NCBI GenBank assembly: GCA_021796135.1
Contig: JAJYOQ010000052.1
Coordinates: forward strand, 1 to 14,709
Length of the DNA: 14,709 bases
Reading direction: 5' to 3'
Source of the DNA: Bacteroidota bacterium
GTDB taxonomy: Bacteria; Bacteroidota; Ignavibacteria; Ignavibacteriales; Ignavibacteriaceae
The notes beneath the pieces were generated by a model that saw only the letters and a program-made list of their open reading frames with translations, made no database searches and had not been told where the DNA came from. Both the position numbers and the translations under genes were made by a program. Positions 1 through 10,072 of the stretch are shown here, one piece after another; the stretch's first letter is position 1; each line of letters starts with the position of its first letter.

Positions 1-113
1 CGCTTGCTTATTTGGACGCAAGTTACTTTGAAACTAAATCCCCTATTAATTTTTTAATTAGAGGCAAGGAATTCAAAGCAGATATTGTCAAACTCCCGTT
101 TATAAAAAAATAA
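1..113 (+). CDS. gcvT: Glycine cleavage T protein (aminomethyltransferase), C-terminal end only
   Basis: Partial gene entering from the left edge; the reading frame starts at base 3 and ends with TAA at 111-113, giving 36 residues. The tail contains 'FLIRGKEFKADIVKLPF', which fits the closing beta-strands of GcvT proteins (family pattern roughly '-v-IRgk---a-VvklPFy'). GcvT transfers the methylene group of the aminomethyl-lipoyl H protein to tetrahydrofolate and releases ammonia, in cytosolic glycine cleavage. The folate-binding and catalytic parts lie outside the window, so the call rests on the C-terminal motif alone. comB begins 11 nt after the stop, so the two are probably co-transcribed. 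Another GcvT-fold protein (for example a YgfZ-like one) is possible but fits the tail less well. Confidence 0.75.
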   Translation, partial: LAYLDASYFETKSPINFLIRGKEFKADIVKLPFIKK

Positions 114-124
114 TATTTAATAAC

Positions 125-892
125 ATGAAGATAAATGTACTATTTACACCCTTAATTGCAGATGAACTTTATTTTACGGGAAAAACTTCTGTAGTAATAG
201 ATGTTTTGCGAGCATCAACTACAATAGTAGCAGCTCTCCAAAATGGCGCTAAAGAAATTGTACCTGTTGCTAATGTTGAATTTGCCGTAAAAGTCTCCGG
301 AGGTATGTTTGGAGGTCAGACTCTTCTTGGCGGTGAACGTAATACTAAAAAAATAGAAGGTTTTGCTCTCGGTAACTCACCTCTCGAATATTCACAGGAA
401 ATAGTTGCAGGTAAATCAATTATTTTATATACTACTAATGGTACAAAAGCAATTGTTAAAGCTAAATTTTCTTCTGCTTTATTTATTTGTTCTTTCAATA
501 ATATTTCTGCATTAGCAAAACAATTAGCAATGCAAGATAAAGATGTCGAAATCCAATGCGCCGGAAATCAGAATAACTTTTCGCTGGAAGATACTATTTG
601 TGCCGGAAAATTAATTTTAGAGTTAGAAAAGATTAACAGTGAATTATACCTGTCAGATTCGGCAAAAGCTGCCTTATCGCTTAATAAATCTTTTGGAAAG
701 AATATCCATAAAATGCTTTCAGAAACCGAACATGGGAAAATGCTTATTGAGAATGGTTTTTCTGAGGATATTAAATATTGTAGTAAATTGAATAGCTCTT
801 CATCTGTTCCTTATTTTAGCGGGAATGTTATTAAATTATACCAGGAAAGAGGTCTTTCTATATCGGATATTAAAGAAGATATTTCAAGTTAA
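125..892 (+). CDS. comB: 2-phosphosulfolactate phosphatase family protein (ComB)
   Basis: 255 aa, the usual length for ComB. The family's conserved blocks appear in order: 'DVLRAST' (residues 26-32), 'GGERN' (69-73), 'GFALGNSPLEY' (79-89), 'TTNGT' (103-107) and 'CAGNQNNFSLEDTICAG' (145-161), with the late 'DI-YC' block near 215-219. In methanogens ComB is a Mg-dependent phosphatase converting 2-phospho-3-sulfolactate to sulfolactate on the way to coenzyme M. Many bacteria that make no coenzyme M carry homologues, so the substrate here is not certain. No comA (phosphosulfolactate synthase) or comC lies in the window. The start ATG at 125 has no clear Shine-Dalgarno. The gene sits 11 nt after gcvT and 1 nt before ftsK, which suggests one transcript. 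Family assignment is firm; physiological role is open. Confidence 0.9.
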   Translation: MKINVLFTPLIADELYFTGKTSVVIDVLRASTTIVAALQNGAKEIVPVANVEFAVKVSGGMFGGQTLLGGERNTKKIEGFALGNSPLEYSQEIVAGKSIILYTTNGTKAIVKAKFSSALFICSFNNISALAKQLAMQDKDVEIQCAGNQNNFSLEDTICAGKLILELEKINSELYLSDSAKAALSLNKSFGKNIHKMLSETEHGKMLIENGFSEDIKYCSKLNSSSSVPYFSGNVIKLYQERGLSISDIKEDISS

Positions 893-893
893 A

Positions 894-3341
894 ATGGCAA
901 TTAAGAAAAAAGCAAAAACTAAGACCGACAAAAACCCGAAAGATGATAAGTCATCATTAAATTCCGCCGGAAAATCGAAGAAGATTATTGGAACAGCAAT
1001 GATCCTTCTTGCAGTATTTATTATATTGAGCATACTATCATATTCACGATACGATAAAGCAAACCTTAGTTATCAACTATCAGACCTTCTTAAACCTTTC
1101 GGATCAAATCCAGAATTTAATCACAAAGCAGACAATATTCGAAACTGGCTGGGAATTTTTGGCGCATACACTTCTGAATTTTTTATTAATTCCACAATAG
1201 GAATATTTTCGTTTGTTTTTCCGGTAATTGTCTTAATGTGGGGAATATCTTTATTTGTAAAATTTAATTTTCGAAAACTGATTAATATCTCAAATTTTTT
1301 AATACTTTCGGCATTACTCTTGTCGACATTTTTTGGATTGTTTATTGCCCATTATAATATATTTTCTGGGTTCTATGAGCTTTCAGGTTCAGTTGGATTT
1401 TACCTCGGACTCACTTTTAGCAGGATCGTAGGCGGAATAGGTACCATATTCTTGCTGATTGCAATTTCCGTTGTGTTGCTTGTAGTTGCTTTTGATATTA
1501 AGGTCGAGAAAATATTTAATTTTTTAAAAAACATTTTAATGACTTCCCGTAATCCTGAAATTGAAGAAGAAAAAGTTAATGATGAAGATAAAAATTTAGT
1601 CAAAATAAAAGAACTTCGTGAAGAAAAGAAAAAGAAAACAATTTTTGCAAAAGATACTGAAACGGATGCCGCAGAAGAAAAGATAGAAACAGAAATTAAA
1701 ATCATTCGTAAAAATGACAAACCTCTTAAACAAGAAAGAAATAAGGTAAAAGAAGAAGAGGATAAATTAGTCGATATTAAAAAGACAGATGAAGAATTTG
1801 GTAAAGAATTAGATAAAGATGCCGAATCAAACCTTCCAAATAATTGGGAAGAAAAAATAAACTATACTCCTCCAAGTTTAGAATTGCTTGAGCCGATTCC
1901 TCATGAAGACTTTAAGGTTGCTGAAGAAGAATTAAAGCGAAATGCCGAATTATTAAAAGAAAAATTAAAATTATTTGACATTGAAATTGAAAAAATAGAT
2001 GTCACCCCTGGTCCTGTTGTAACACTATATGAAATTGTACCTTCTCCTGGTGTGAAAATTAGTAAAATTGTTGGACTGGAACATGACATTGCATTAGCTT
2101 TAGCAGCTCGCGGAATAAGGATTATAGCTCCAATTCCGGGGAAAAGTGCAATAGGAGTTGAAATTCCAAATGCTGAAGCATCATTAGTAAACGCACGTTC
2201 TGTTCTTAGCCATATTTCAGAATCTAAAGCCGAACTGCCAATGGCATACGGTAAAACAATTAACGGTGATGTTTATATTGCTGATTTATCTAAAATGCCG
2301 CACCTTCTAATTGCCGGATCTACCGGTTCCGGGAAAAGTGTCGGTATTAACATGATTATTGCAAGCCTTCTTTATTCAAAGAAACCTTCAGAAGTAAAAT
2401 TGATAATGATTGATCCTAAAAAGATAGAACTATCTTTTTATAATAAGCTACGTCGCCACTACCTGGCTGTTTCCCCTGACCTTGATGAAGAAATTATAAC
2501 TAATCCGCAAAATGCTGTTCTTCTTTTGAAATCAGTAGAATATGAAATGGAGAAACGCTATGATAAACTTGCTAAAGCGGGTGTAAGAAATATTGTTGAC
2601 TATAATATAAAGGTTAGTGATCCCAAAAAATGTCCCAAAGATACTGACGAAATTAAACATCATCCAATTCCATATTTAGTTGTTATAATTGATGAACTTG
2701 CCGATTTAATGATTACTGCAGGCAAGGAAGTAGAGGAACCGATAGCCCGGCTTGCGCAATTGGCTCGTGCTGTAGGAATTCATCTTGTACTTGCTACACA
2801 ACGTCCTTCGGTAAATGTCATAACAGGCGTTATAAAAGCAAACTTTAGCGCAAGAGTAGCTTATCAAGTAGCTACAAAAATAGATTCACGTACAATTCTT
2901 GACATGAACGGCGCTGAACAACTTCTAGGCAAAGGAGATATGCTCTTCCTGCCGTCCGGTTCTCCCAAACCGATACGTATTCAGAATGCATTTATCTCAA
3001 CAGATGAAGTAGAAAAGATTACTGATTACATATTTTCACAGCATGGATATTCAAAACCATATTTCCTTCCGTCGCTATATGATAAGAAAAAAGGATCAAC
3101 CGGCGGTTCCTTGTCTGATTTAGACCCTATGTTTGAAGATGCGGCAAGAGTAGTAGTGCGTCATCAGCAAGGTTCAACCTCACTTTTGCAGAGAAGACTG
3201 AAATTAGGTTATTCTAGAGCAGCAAGAATTATTGATCAGCTTGAGGAAGCTGGTATTGTAGGACCGAGTGATGGAAGTAAAGCTAGATCAGTAATAGTTG
3301 AAAGCGAAGAACAACTTGAAACTATTCTTAGATCACTTTAA
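894..3341 (+). CDS. ftsK: DNA translocase FtsK/SpoIIIE
   Basis: 815 aa from ATG 894, one base after the comB stop. An in-frame ATG at 825 would add 23 residues but lies inside comB and is less likely. FtsK is a septal membrane-anchored hexameric motor that pumps DNA and helps XerCD resolve chromosome dimers at dif. The N-terminus is basic, then about four membrane segments (roughly 31-50, 101-122, 132-152, 180-201). A charged Lys/Glu-rich linker (about 215-345) follows, then the motor: the alpha-domain pattern 'GPVVTLYEI', Walker A 'GSTGSGKS' (475-482), and Walker B ending in Asp600-Glu601 ('VVIIDELADLM'). The C-terminal gamma winged helix (about 744-815, 'DPMFEDAARVV', 'LLQRRLKLGYSRAARIIDQL') reads KOPS-type polar sequences. 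The linker is short compared with E. coli FtsK and typical of most other bacteria. All key motor residues are present. Confidence 0.97.
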   Translation: MAIKKKAKTKTDKNPKDDKSSLNSAGKSKKIIGTAMILLAVFIILSILSYSRYDKANLSYQLSDLLKPFGSNPEFNHKADNIRNWLGIFGAYTSEFFINSTIGIFSFVFPVIVLMWGISLFVKFNFRKLINISNFLILSALLLSTFFGLFIAHYNIFSGFYELSGSVGFYLGLTFSRIVGGIGTIFLLIAISVVLLVVAFDIKVEKIFNFLKNILMTSRNPEIEEEKVNDEDKNLVKIKELREEKKKKTIFAKDTETDAAEEKIETEIKIIRKNDKPLKQERNKVKEEEDKLVDIKKTDEEFGKELDKDAESNLPNNWEEKINYTPPSLELLEPIPHEDFKVAEEELKRNAELLKEKLKLFDIEIEKIDVTPGPVVTLYEIVPSPGVKISKIVGLEHDIALALAARGIRIIAPIPGKSAIGVEIPNAEASLVNARSVLSHISESKAELPMAYGKTINGDVYIADLSKMPHLLIAGSTGSGKSVGINMIIASLLYSKKPSEVKLIMIDPKKIELSFYNKLRRHYLAVSPDLDEEIITNPQNAVLLLKSVEYEMEKRYDKLAKAGVRNIVDYNIKVSDPKKCPKDTDEIKHHPIPYLVVIIDELADLMITAGKEVEEPIARLAQLARAVGIHLVLATQRPSVNVITGVIKANFSARVAYQVATKIDSRTILDMNGAEQLLGKGDMLFLPSGSPKPIRIQNAFISTDEVEKITDYIFSQHGYSKPYFLPSLYDKKKGSTGGSLSDLDPMFEDAARVVVRHQQGSTSLLQRRLKLGYSRAARIIDQLEEAGIVGPSDGSKARSVIVESEEQLETILRSL

Positions 3342-3424
3342 TAAATTAATCTAAATATGGTAAATCATAAGATATTATATATTGAAACCAAGTTTTCTAA
3401 ATTGCATTTCAGAACATCAATATT

Positions 3425-3457
3425 TAATTTTGAAACTATTATCAAATCAAGAAAAGG
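3425..3457 (+). promoter_or_regulatory. Possible secA promoter element and ribosome binding site
   Basis: The 121-bp gap between ftsK and secA is the longest on this strand so far and holds no ORF of note. At 3425-3432 lies TAATTTTG, matching the TAnnTTTG (-7) element described for Bacteroidota primary sigma promoters. I cannot see a clean TTTG (-33) partner. At 3452-3457, AAAAGG stands 5 nt before the secA ATG and is a plausible Shine-Dalgarno. The promoter call is weak because such motifs occur by chance in AT-rich DNA. Confidence 0.3.
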
Positions 3458-3462
3458 CATAA

Positions 3463-6400
3463 ATGTTAAATCTGATTAAGAAAATTTTCGGCGATAAGCA
3501 TTCCAAGGATCAAAAAATTCTATGGCCGATTGTTGACGAAATAAAAGAAGAATATGAAAGTATAAAAAACTTAACTGATGATGAACTCAAAGGTAAAACG
3601 CAGGAATTCAAAAATAGAATTCAAGAATTCACCTCTGAAATTAGAGGTAAAATAGATGAACTTAAACTTCAGCTTCAATCAAATGAAGAATTTGACCGGC
3701 ATAAGGTATATGAAGAAATTGAAATTCTTGAAGATGAGTTGAACGATAAATATGAAGAAATTTTAGATGAAATTTTACCCGAAGCTTTTGCAGTGATAAA
3801 GGCAACCTGCGAAAGATTAGTTGGTAAAACCTGGACAGTCGCTGGAACAAAAATAACATGGGATATGGTACCTTATGATGTCCAATTGATGGGCGGAGTA
3901 GTACTTCATCAAGGGAAAATAGCTGAAATGGCTACCGGCGAAGGCAAAACCTTAGTTGCTACTCTACCGATATATCTTAATGCCTTGACCGGACGCGGAG
4001 TCCATCTTGTTACTGTAAATGACTACTTAGCCTTACGCGATAGTGAATGGATGGGTGAAATTTATAAATTCCATGGTTTAACTGTAGGGGTCATTCTAAA
4101 TACTATGGACCCTAATGTTCGAAAAAAACATTATGATTGCGATATAACATACGGCACGAATAATGAGTTCGGTTTTGACTACCTCCGAGACAATATGACC
4201 ACTGAAGAAGAATTTCGTGTTCAAAGAAAACATAATTATGCAATAGTTGATGAAGTAGATTCTGTTTTAATAGATGAAGCACGAACTCCATTAATAATTT
4301 CCGGTCCTGTTGAGGTTGATGATCAAAAATTTGATGAAATGAAACCACGAGTTGAGAAATTATACCGGCTTCAATCAGCATTAATAGCAAAAATAACCCA
4401 GGAAGCTGAAGATTTATTAAATGCCGGGGGTAAAGATAATGAATACCAAGCCGGTATTCTTTTACTAAGAGCTTCACGCGGCCTCCCTAAAAATAAAAAA
4501 CTTGCAAAGCTTTTAAGTGAACCTGTATATAAGAAATTACTTCAATCAACAGAGATGGAATTTCTTCGTGAAAAAGCTAAAAATATGTATGTTATTGACG
4601 ATGAACTATATTTTGCTATTGATGAAAAAAACAACACTATTGATGTTACCGATAAAGGAAGAGAAGAACTTGCTAAAGGCAGCGGAATGGAGAAAGATTT
4701 TTTCATAATACCGGATCTTGGTACTGAAATTAGTAAGATTGAACATGAAGAAAATATCTCGGATGAAGAGAAAATTAAAAAAAAGGATGCCTTATATAAT
4801 CACTATTCCGAAGCAAGCGATAGAATTCATACTATTCACCAGCTTGTTAAAGCATACACTCTTTTCGAAAAGGATGATGAATATGTAATAACTGAAGATG
4901 GAAAAATTGCTATCGTCGATGAATTTACCGGTCGTGTTCTTCCCGGGAGAAGATATTCTGACGGATTGCACCAGGCGATTGAAGCTAAGGAAAACGTTAA
5001 AGTCGAGCGCGATACTCAGACTTTAGCTACTATTACACTTCAAAATTACTTTAGAATGTACTCAAAATTAGCCGGAATGACAGGTACAGCCGAAACTGAA
5101 GAATCTGAATTCTATGAAATTTATAAACTTGAAGTTGTGGTTATTCCTACAAATAAAAATATGGTCAGAGAAGACCAGGATGACGCGGTTTATAAAACTA
5201 AGAGAGAAAAATATAACGCTGTTATCGAGCAAATAGAAGAGTTACGAAAAGAAGGACGCCCTGTTTTGGTTGGAACAACATCAGTTGATGTATCAGAAAC
5301 TATTAGCAGAATGCTTAAACGAAAAGGATTGCCTCATAATGTCCTGAATGCAAAACAACATCAACGGGAAGCAGAAATTATTCAACATGCAGGTGAAATT
5401 GGAGCAGTTACAATAGCAACTAATATGGCGGGCCGCGGTACTGATATTAAGCTCGGCGCTGGTGTTGTGGAAAGAGGCGGACTATTTATATTAGGTACAG
5501 AACGACATGAATCTCGTCGAATTGATCGACAGCTCAGAGGTCGCTCAGGAAGACAAGGCGATCCAGGAACCACTAAATTTTTCCTCTCTCTTGAGGATGA
5601 TTTAATGCGACTTTTTGGCAGTGAAAGAATTGCTTCTGTTATGCAAAGAATGGGCATTAAAGAAGGCGAAGTAATTCAACATCCTTTAATAACTAAATCC
5701 GTTGAAAGAGCTCAGAAAAAAGTAGAAGAAAATAATTTCTCTATTAGAAAAAGATTGCTTGAATATGACGATACAATGAACCAACAGCGTGAAGTCATTT
5801 ATACGAGAAGAAGGCATGCTCTTGAAGGGGACAGACTCAAAGGCGAAATATTTGATTATCTTGCCGAATTCGCCAATGAAGTAGTCAATGCCAATTTTGA
5901 AGATGTTAATGACCATGCCATAAAGGAAGAAATTTTTAGAGCTACATTAGTAGAAGTACCTTTAGAGACAACTGAATTTGAAACATTAGGTCTGGAAGGT
6001 TTATCCAGTAAAATAATGAATGAAGCGCGGGCATTTTACAAAAAGAAAGAAGAAATGCTTGGCGTTGAACTTATGGCTAGGTTAGAACGTTATGCGGTGT
6101 TAAGTGTAATTGATCAAAAATGGAAAGAACACCTACGCGAAATGGATGACTTAAAAGAGGGAATTGGATTGCGAGCTTATGGACAAAAAGATCCTCTTGT
6201 CGAATATAAAATTGAAGCATTTAAATTATTTGAGACTTTGCTTAAAGAGATCCGAAACGAAGTAGTATCTTTTTGTTTTAAGTTTTTTCCCCAAGCTCCG
6301 GAAGAAGTACAAACCAAAAAGCGCCGTCAACCAATTGGCAGAATAAGACAAATTAAGCAAAGTACGACTAGTATGGGAATTTCTGCAGCATCAGATGAAA

Positions 6401-6519
6401 GTTCACATGATGATACTGTTGAAAAACCGCAGCCTATTCATGCTGATGCAAAAGTTGGTAGAAATGACCCCTGTCCCTGCGGCAGCGGTAAAAAATATAA
6501 AAACTGCCATGGAAAATAG
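3463..6519 (+). CDS. secA: Preprotein translocase ATPase SecA
   Basis: 1018 aa cytosolic/peripheral motor that drives secretory proteins through SecYEG. Visible motifs: Walker A 'MATGEGKTL' (156-164), DEAD-like 'DEVD' (263-266), '[11 protein letters not shown]' (271-281), 'DEFTGR' (486-491), motif VI-type '[13 protein letters not shown]', and 'NMAGRGTD' (654-661). The tail ends in the zinc-binding, SecB/ribosome-contacting motif: Cys1004, Cys1006, Cys1015 and His1016, next to '[19 protein letters not shown]'. It is over 100 residues longer than E. coli SecA. Extra length lies in a charged helical stretch (about 53-103), a short segment (about 121-137) and roughly 60 residues in the preprotein cross-linking region between 284 and 486; such enlargement is common in the Bacteroidota/Chlorobiota group. 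Start at ATG 3463 is supported by AAAAGG 5 nt upstream. glnB follows after 13 nt. Confidence 0.98.
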   Translation: MLNLIKKIFGDKHSKDQKILWPIVDEIKEEYESIKNLTDDELKGKTQEFKNRIQEFTSEIRGKIDELKLQLQSNEEFDRHKVYEEIEILEDELNDKYEEILDEILPEAFAVIKATCERLVGKTWTVAGTKITWDMVPYDVQLMGGVVLHQGKIAEMATGEGKTLVATLPIYLNALTGRGVHLVTVNDYLALRDSEWMGEIYKFHGLTVGVILNTMDPNVRKKHYDCDITYGTNNEFGFDYLRDNMTTEEEFRVQRKHNYAIVDEVDSVLIDEARTPLIISGPVEVDDQKFDEMKPRVEKLYRLQSALIAKITQEAEDLLNAGGKDNEYQAGILLLRASRGLPKNKKLAKLLSEPVYKKLLQSTEMEFLREKAKNMYVIDDELYFAIDEKNNTIDVTDKGREELAKGSGMEKDFFIIPDLGTEISKIEHEENISDEEKIKKKDALYNHYSEASDRIHTIHQLVKAYTLFEKDDEYVITEDGKIAIVDEFTGRVLPGRRYSDGLHQAIEAKENVKVERDTQTLATITLQNYFRMYSKLAGMTGTAETEESEFYEIYKLEVVVIPTNKNMVREDQDDAVYKTKREKYNAVIEQIEELRKEGRPVLVGTTSVDVSETISRMLKRKGLPHNVLNAKQHQREAEIIQHAGEIGAVTIATNMAGRGTDIKLGAGVVERGGLFILGTERHESRRIDRQLRGRSGRQGDPGTTKFFLSLEDDLMRLFGSERIASVMQRMGIKEGEVIQHPLITKSVERAQKKVEENNFSIRKRLLEYDDTMNQQREVIYTRRRHALEGDRLKGEIFDYLAEFANEVVNANFEDVNDHAIKEEIFRATLVEVPLETTEFETLGLEGLSSKIMNEARAFYKKKEEMLGVELMARLERYAVLSVIDQKWKEHLREMDDLKEGIGLRAYGQKDPLVEYKIEAFKLFETLLKEIRNEVVSFCFKFFPQAPEEVQTKKRRQPIGRIRQIKQSTTSMGISAASDESSHDDTVEKPQPIHADAKVGRNDPCPCGSGKKYKNCHGK

Positions 6520-6523
6520 TTAG

Positions 6524-6896
<373 letters not shown>

Positions 6897-6916
6897 AATC
6901 TTTAATAGCTTCCCTT

Positions 6917-9283
6917 ATGCAATTTCAAAATAAATTACGATTGATTAAGACGCTTTTCTTTGTATTACCAATGTTCTATGTAATTGGATGCGGCGTATGG
7001 GAGGATTTTACAACTTATTTTAACCTTTATTACGATACTTCTGATTTATTTCACCGAGCCGAAGATAAAATTAATTTGCAGCATCGCGGATTGTTCTCTG
7101 TCCAAGAACAAAATCTCGCTCCGGATATAAATCAACTCTTAATCAAAGTAGTTGAGAAAAGCTCCCAATTATTGCAATTTCATTCAAAAAGCATTTATGT
7201 TGACAATGCATTAATCATGTTGGGCAAATCATTCTTTTACCAGCAAAATTATCAAAAAGCATATCGTGAATTTGATGAATTAATTACAAAGCAACCAAAT
7301 AGCAGTCTTGTTCTTGAAGCAAAGCTTTGGCTTGGCAAAACACAAATGCAGCTAAAGGAATATACTAATGGTCTTGCTACTTTAAATGTAGTTCGGGAAG
7401 AAGCAAAAAAAAGAGGTCGTGATAATATAATTAGTGATACCTATGTTGAAGAAATTAAATATAGAATTTCTCAAAACGATTATGCCGGAGCTGTTGAATT
7501 ATTAAAACAGTTTTTGAAAATAGCTAATAACGGTGAAATCAAAGCGGAGATTGTTTATAATACTGCTTTACTTTATTTGACTTTGGGTGATACTAAAAGC
7601 GCAATCAGTAATTTTGAAATGGTGTCTAAATACTCGCCGACTTATAATATACTTTATAATTCACAAATAGAACTTGGAAAAGCTTTACGATCCTCCGGTG
7701 AAGGTGAGAGGTCTTTGGTAATTTATAATAAAATGATTTCTCAGGATAAATATGCCGATTCACTTGCTGCTCTTTATTATCAAAAAGCAAAAACTCTTGT
7801 AAAGTTAGGAAAAATGGATGATGCGTTGGACCAATTTAGAATGCTCGATACAGCATATTCGCGTACTGTATATTCGGGGCTTGCAAAATATAATATTGCT
7901 CAACTTTATGAAGGCTATTTTAAGAATCTTGATAGTGCAGAGGTTTATTATAATGGCGTAACAACCTCAGCTGCACCTATGGAGGATATATTAGATTCTA
8001 GAGATAAAATGGAATTGTTTAAAAATTATAGAGATATTTCCGACAAATTGGCAGAAGAAGAAAAAGAATTAAACTATCTAAATAATCCTGATGCGTTTAT
8101 TAAAGATTCAATCGCATATTATTCGGAACTTGAATACATAAATAATGAAAAAAAGAGGTTGTCTAACTTTGTAGATACTACTAGGGGTAATAATCAAAAT
8201 AAGTTATATGATACGAGTAAATATAATGACCAAAAGTATCGAGATAGCATTAAGGCTGCTGCAGGAAATATTTTAGATACAAATCAATCTTATAACAAAT
8301 ATCAGTACAATAGAAATTTACAAGGAGTTAAATCAGACTCTAACATGGCGCAAGGAAATAAATTAAAAGAAGAAAACTCTTTCTTCAAGAAAAAGCCGCC
8401 AGTCCGACCGACGGTTTCTGCAGATACATTGCAGCAAGAGATTATTAAATATGAATTTCAAAAAGGTAATTTGCTATTCTCAGAATTTAATCTCCCTGAT
8501 ACCGCTTATCAATATTATGATGATATATTGAAAAATCATCCCAAATCAGCATATGAGGGCAGAACTTTATATGCGATGGGTTTATATTACTTAACTGAAG
8601 GGGATTCGTTAAAAGCCGATAGTCTTTTTAATCTTGTCTATAATAATTATAAAAATGAGAGTATTGTTAATGCTGCAGCTGATAAACTGCATAAACCCTT
8701 AATAGATTTTAATTCAGATCCTTTACATATTGAATATAAGTTGGCAGAAAAGGACATGGATTCATCAAAATATAATGCATCTGCAGAAAAATTTTATAAA
8801 ATATTTAAATCTAATCGAGAATCTCAAATCGCTGCTCAGGCATTATATGCTTCTGGCTGGATTTTAGAAAACAAACTAAATTTACTTGACTCAGCGGCTG
8901 CTGTCTATGATAGTCTTGTAAAATATTATCCGAAATCTGTTTATGCAATGGAGGTGTCGCCCAAGTTAAGTTTATATAATCAGGAATTAGCTAAAATGAA
9001 CTTAGCTTATCAAGATTCAATAAAATATTATGCTTCGAAGGGAGACTCAATTAAATTTAAAAAGGTTAGTTTACAGCAATTTGAAGATAATGAAAACTTG
9101 GCGTTAATAAATAAGACTAATCAAAAAACTCTTATTTCTGAAAATGAATTATCAAATAAGCAGAAAAAAACAAATAATACTGCAAATACTAAGGAGCTTT
9201 TCAAGGAAAATTCTTCAGCTGCAAACCCCGATACTTTAATAAGAATTTTTAACAGAGGTATAAGACAAAATATTAAACAATAA
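6917..9283 (+). CDS. Large TPR lipoprotein, SprE-like, outer-membrane associated (predicted)
   Basis: 788 aa. A basic N-terminus and hydrophobic run (about 11-24) end in the lipobox 'VIGC' with Cys25, so it is predicted to be exported and lipidated. Just after it, 'FTTYFNLYYDTSDLF' resembles the 'YN-YFN' start of SprE-type TPR lipoproteins of Bacteroidota. Helical TPR-like repeats cover about 95-160, 185-345 and, after a low-complexity Asn/Lys/Tyr/Asp-rich stretch (about 385-505), 515-590 and 615-690, with typical 'A---Y---L---P-S--A' spacing. The tail (about 700-788) is polar and probably disordered. TPR proteins of this kind scaffold envelope complexes; SprE works with gliding/type 9 secretion, but no gld or spr gene is present here, so the specific role is unknown. 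The start at 6917 lacks a Shine-Dalgarno but preserves the signal sequence; the next ATG would cut it. mtgA follows 33 nt later. Confidence 0.8.
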   Translation: MQFQNKLRLIKTLFFVLPMFYVIGCGVWEDFTTYFNLYYDTSDLFHRAEDKINLQHRGLFSVQEQNLAPDINQLLIKVVEKSSQLLQFHSKSIYVDNALIMLGKSFFYQQNYQKAYREFDELITKQPNSSLVLEAKLWLGKTQMQLKEYTNGLATLNVVREEAKKRGRDNIISDTYVEEIKYRISQNDYAGAVELLKQFLKIANNGEIKAEIVYNTALLYLTLGDTKSAISNFEMVSKYSPTYNILYNSQIELGKALRSSGEGERSLVIYNKMISQDKYADSLAALYYQKAKTLVKLGKMDDALDQFRMLDTAYSRTVYSGLAKYNIAQLYEGYFKNLDSAEVYYNGVTTSAAPMEDILDSRDKMELFKNYRDISDKLAEEEKELNYLNNPDAFIKDSIAYYSELEYINNEKKRLSNFVDTTRGNNQNKLYDTSKYNDQKYRDSIKAAAGNILDTNQSYNKYQYNRNLQGVKSDSNMAQGNKLKEENSFFKKKPPVRPTVSADTLQQEIIKYEFQKGNLLFSEFNLPDTAYQYYDDILKNHPKSAYEGRTLYAMGLYYLTEGDSLKADSLFNLVYNNYKNESIVNAAADKLHKPLIDFNSDPLHIEYKLAEKDMDSSKYNASAEKFYKIFKSNRESQIAAQALYASGWILENKLNLLDSAAAVYDSLVKYYPKSVYAMEVSPKLSLYNQELAKMNLAYQDSIKYYASKGDSIKFKKVSLQQFEDNENLALINKTNQKTLISENELSNKQKKTNNTANTKELFKENSSAANPDTLIRIFNRGIRQNIKQ

Positions 9284-9316
9284 TCCTGTAAGTTTAATAA
9301 AGCCCAAGAATATATT

Positions 9317-10072
9317 ATGATTTCGAATGACCGATTAGCCGAAAATGAAATTGCCTACCTGTTAAATAAAATTTTGCCGGCAATTAAAAAGTGGAAAATT
9401 TACAGTTTAATTATTTATCTGCTATTTATAATATATTTTAGCCAGCCTTCGTTTGAAATCCCATTACTTGAATATTCGCATGTTCGTATTACCTCATTAA
9501 TGGAGCAAAGAGCTATTGAGCATGGTCTATTATTCTATCCAAAGGAATCATGGGTCGACATTGATAAAGTAAATCCGAATTTATTAAAATCAATCATTTG
9601 TATGGAAGATGATGCTTTTTTTCAGCATAAAGGTATTGATTGGACTCAATTGGATGATGCTTTAAAATTAAATAAAAGAAAAAAGAGGATTATTAGGGGT
9701 GGAAGTACTTTGACTATGCAGCTTGCAAAAAATCTTTATCTTAATACCGGGAGGAATTTCATTCGCAAAGCAAAAGAAATGTTAATTACATTTAGAATGG
9801 AAAAAGAAATATCAAAACGAACAATCCTTCAGGATTATATAAATGAAATTGAATGGGGGAACGGTATATTTGGGATTAAAGAAGCAGCGAAGAAATACTT
9901 TAATAAAACTCCGGCTAATTTAACTTTAGATCAATGCGCAAGATTGGCAGCTGTAATTCCTTCCCCCCTCGAGCATGCCCCGAACAAAAATACAGGTTAT
10001 GTATTAAGAAGATCATCAATTATTTTAAGCCGGTTTAATAATGTTATACTGTTTCCGAAGAATAATTTATGA
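9317..10072 (+). CDS. mtgA: Monofunctional peptidoglycan glycosyltransferase MtgA (GT51)
   Basis: 251 aa, close to the family norm. One N-terminal membrane anchor (about 27-42) is followed by a single GT51 domain on the periplasmic side, which polymerises lipid II into glycan strands. Motif 1 'MEDDAFFQHKGID' supplies the catalytic Glu97. Motif 2 is 'GGSTLTMQLAKNLYL' (from 128), motif 3 covers 'RKAKEM' with 'RMEKEISKRTILQDYIN', and 'NEIEWGNGIFG' carries the second conserved Glu (177). No penicillin-binding transpeptidase domain follows, which separates it from class A PBPs. The gene lies 33 nt after the TPR lipoprotein, and its TGA overlaps the next ATG (ATGA), so the three are likely one operon with translational coupling. 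No clear Shine-Dalgarno is visible before ATG 9317. Confidence 0.93.
   Translation: MISNDRLAENEIAYLLNKILPAIKKWKIYSLIIYLLFIIYFSQPSFEIPLLEYSHVRITSLMEQRAIEHGLLFYPKESWVDIDKVNPNLLKSIICMEDDAFFQHKGIDWTQLDDALKLNKRKKRIIRGGSTLTMQLAKNLYLNTGRNFIRKAKEMLITFRMEKEISKRTILQDYINEIEWGNGIFGIKEAAKKYFNKTPANLTLDQCARLAAVIPSPLEHAPNKNTGYVLRRSSIILSRFNNVILFPKNNL

Noticed and set aside
825..893. An earlier in-frame ATG for ftsK giving 23 more residues
   Set aside because: It lies inside comB. The ATG at 894 starts one base after the comB stop and gives a normal FtsK N-terminus with a basic region before the first membrane segment.
1400..1720. Minus-strand open frame of 106 codons inside ftsK
   Set aside because: It is Ser/Phe-rich, as expected for the reverse complement of the Lys/Glu-rich linker, and shows no domain or start signal.
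4112..4477. Minus-strand open frame of 121 codons inside secA
   Set aside because: It is entirely antisense to conserved SecA motifs, has a low-complexity Leu/His-rich translation and no recognisable family.
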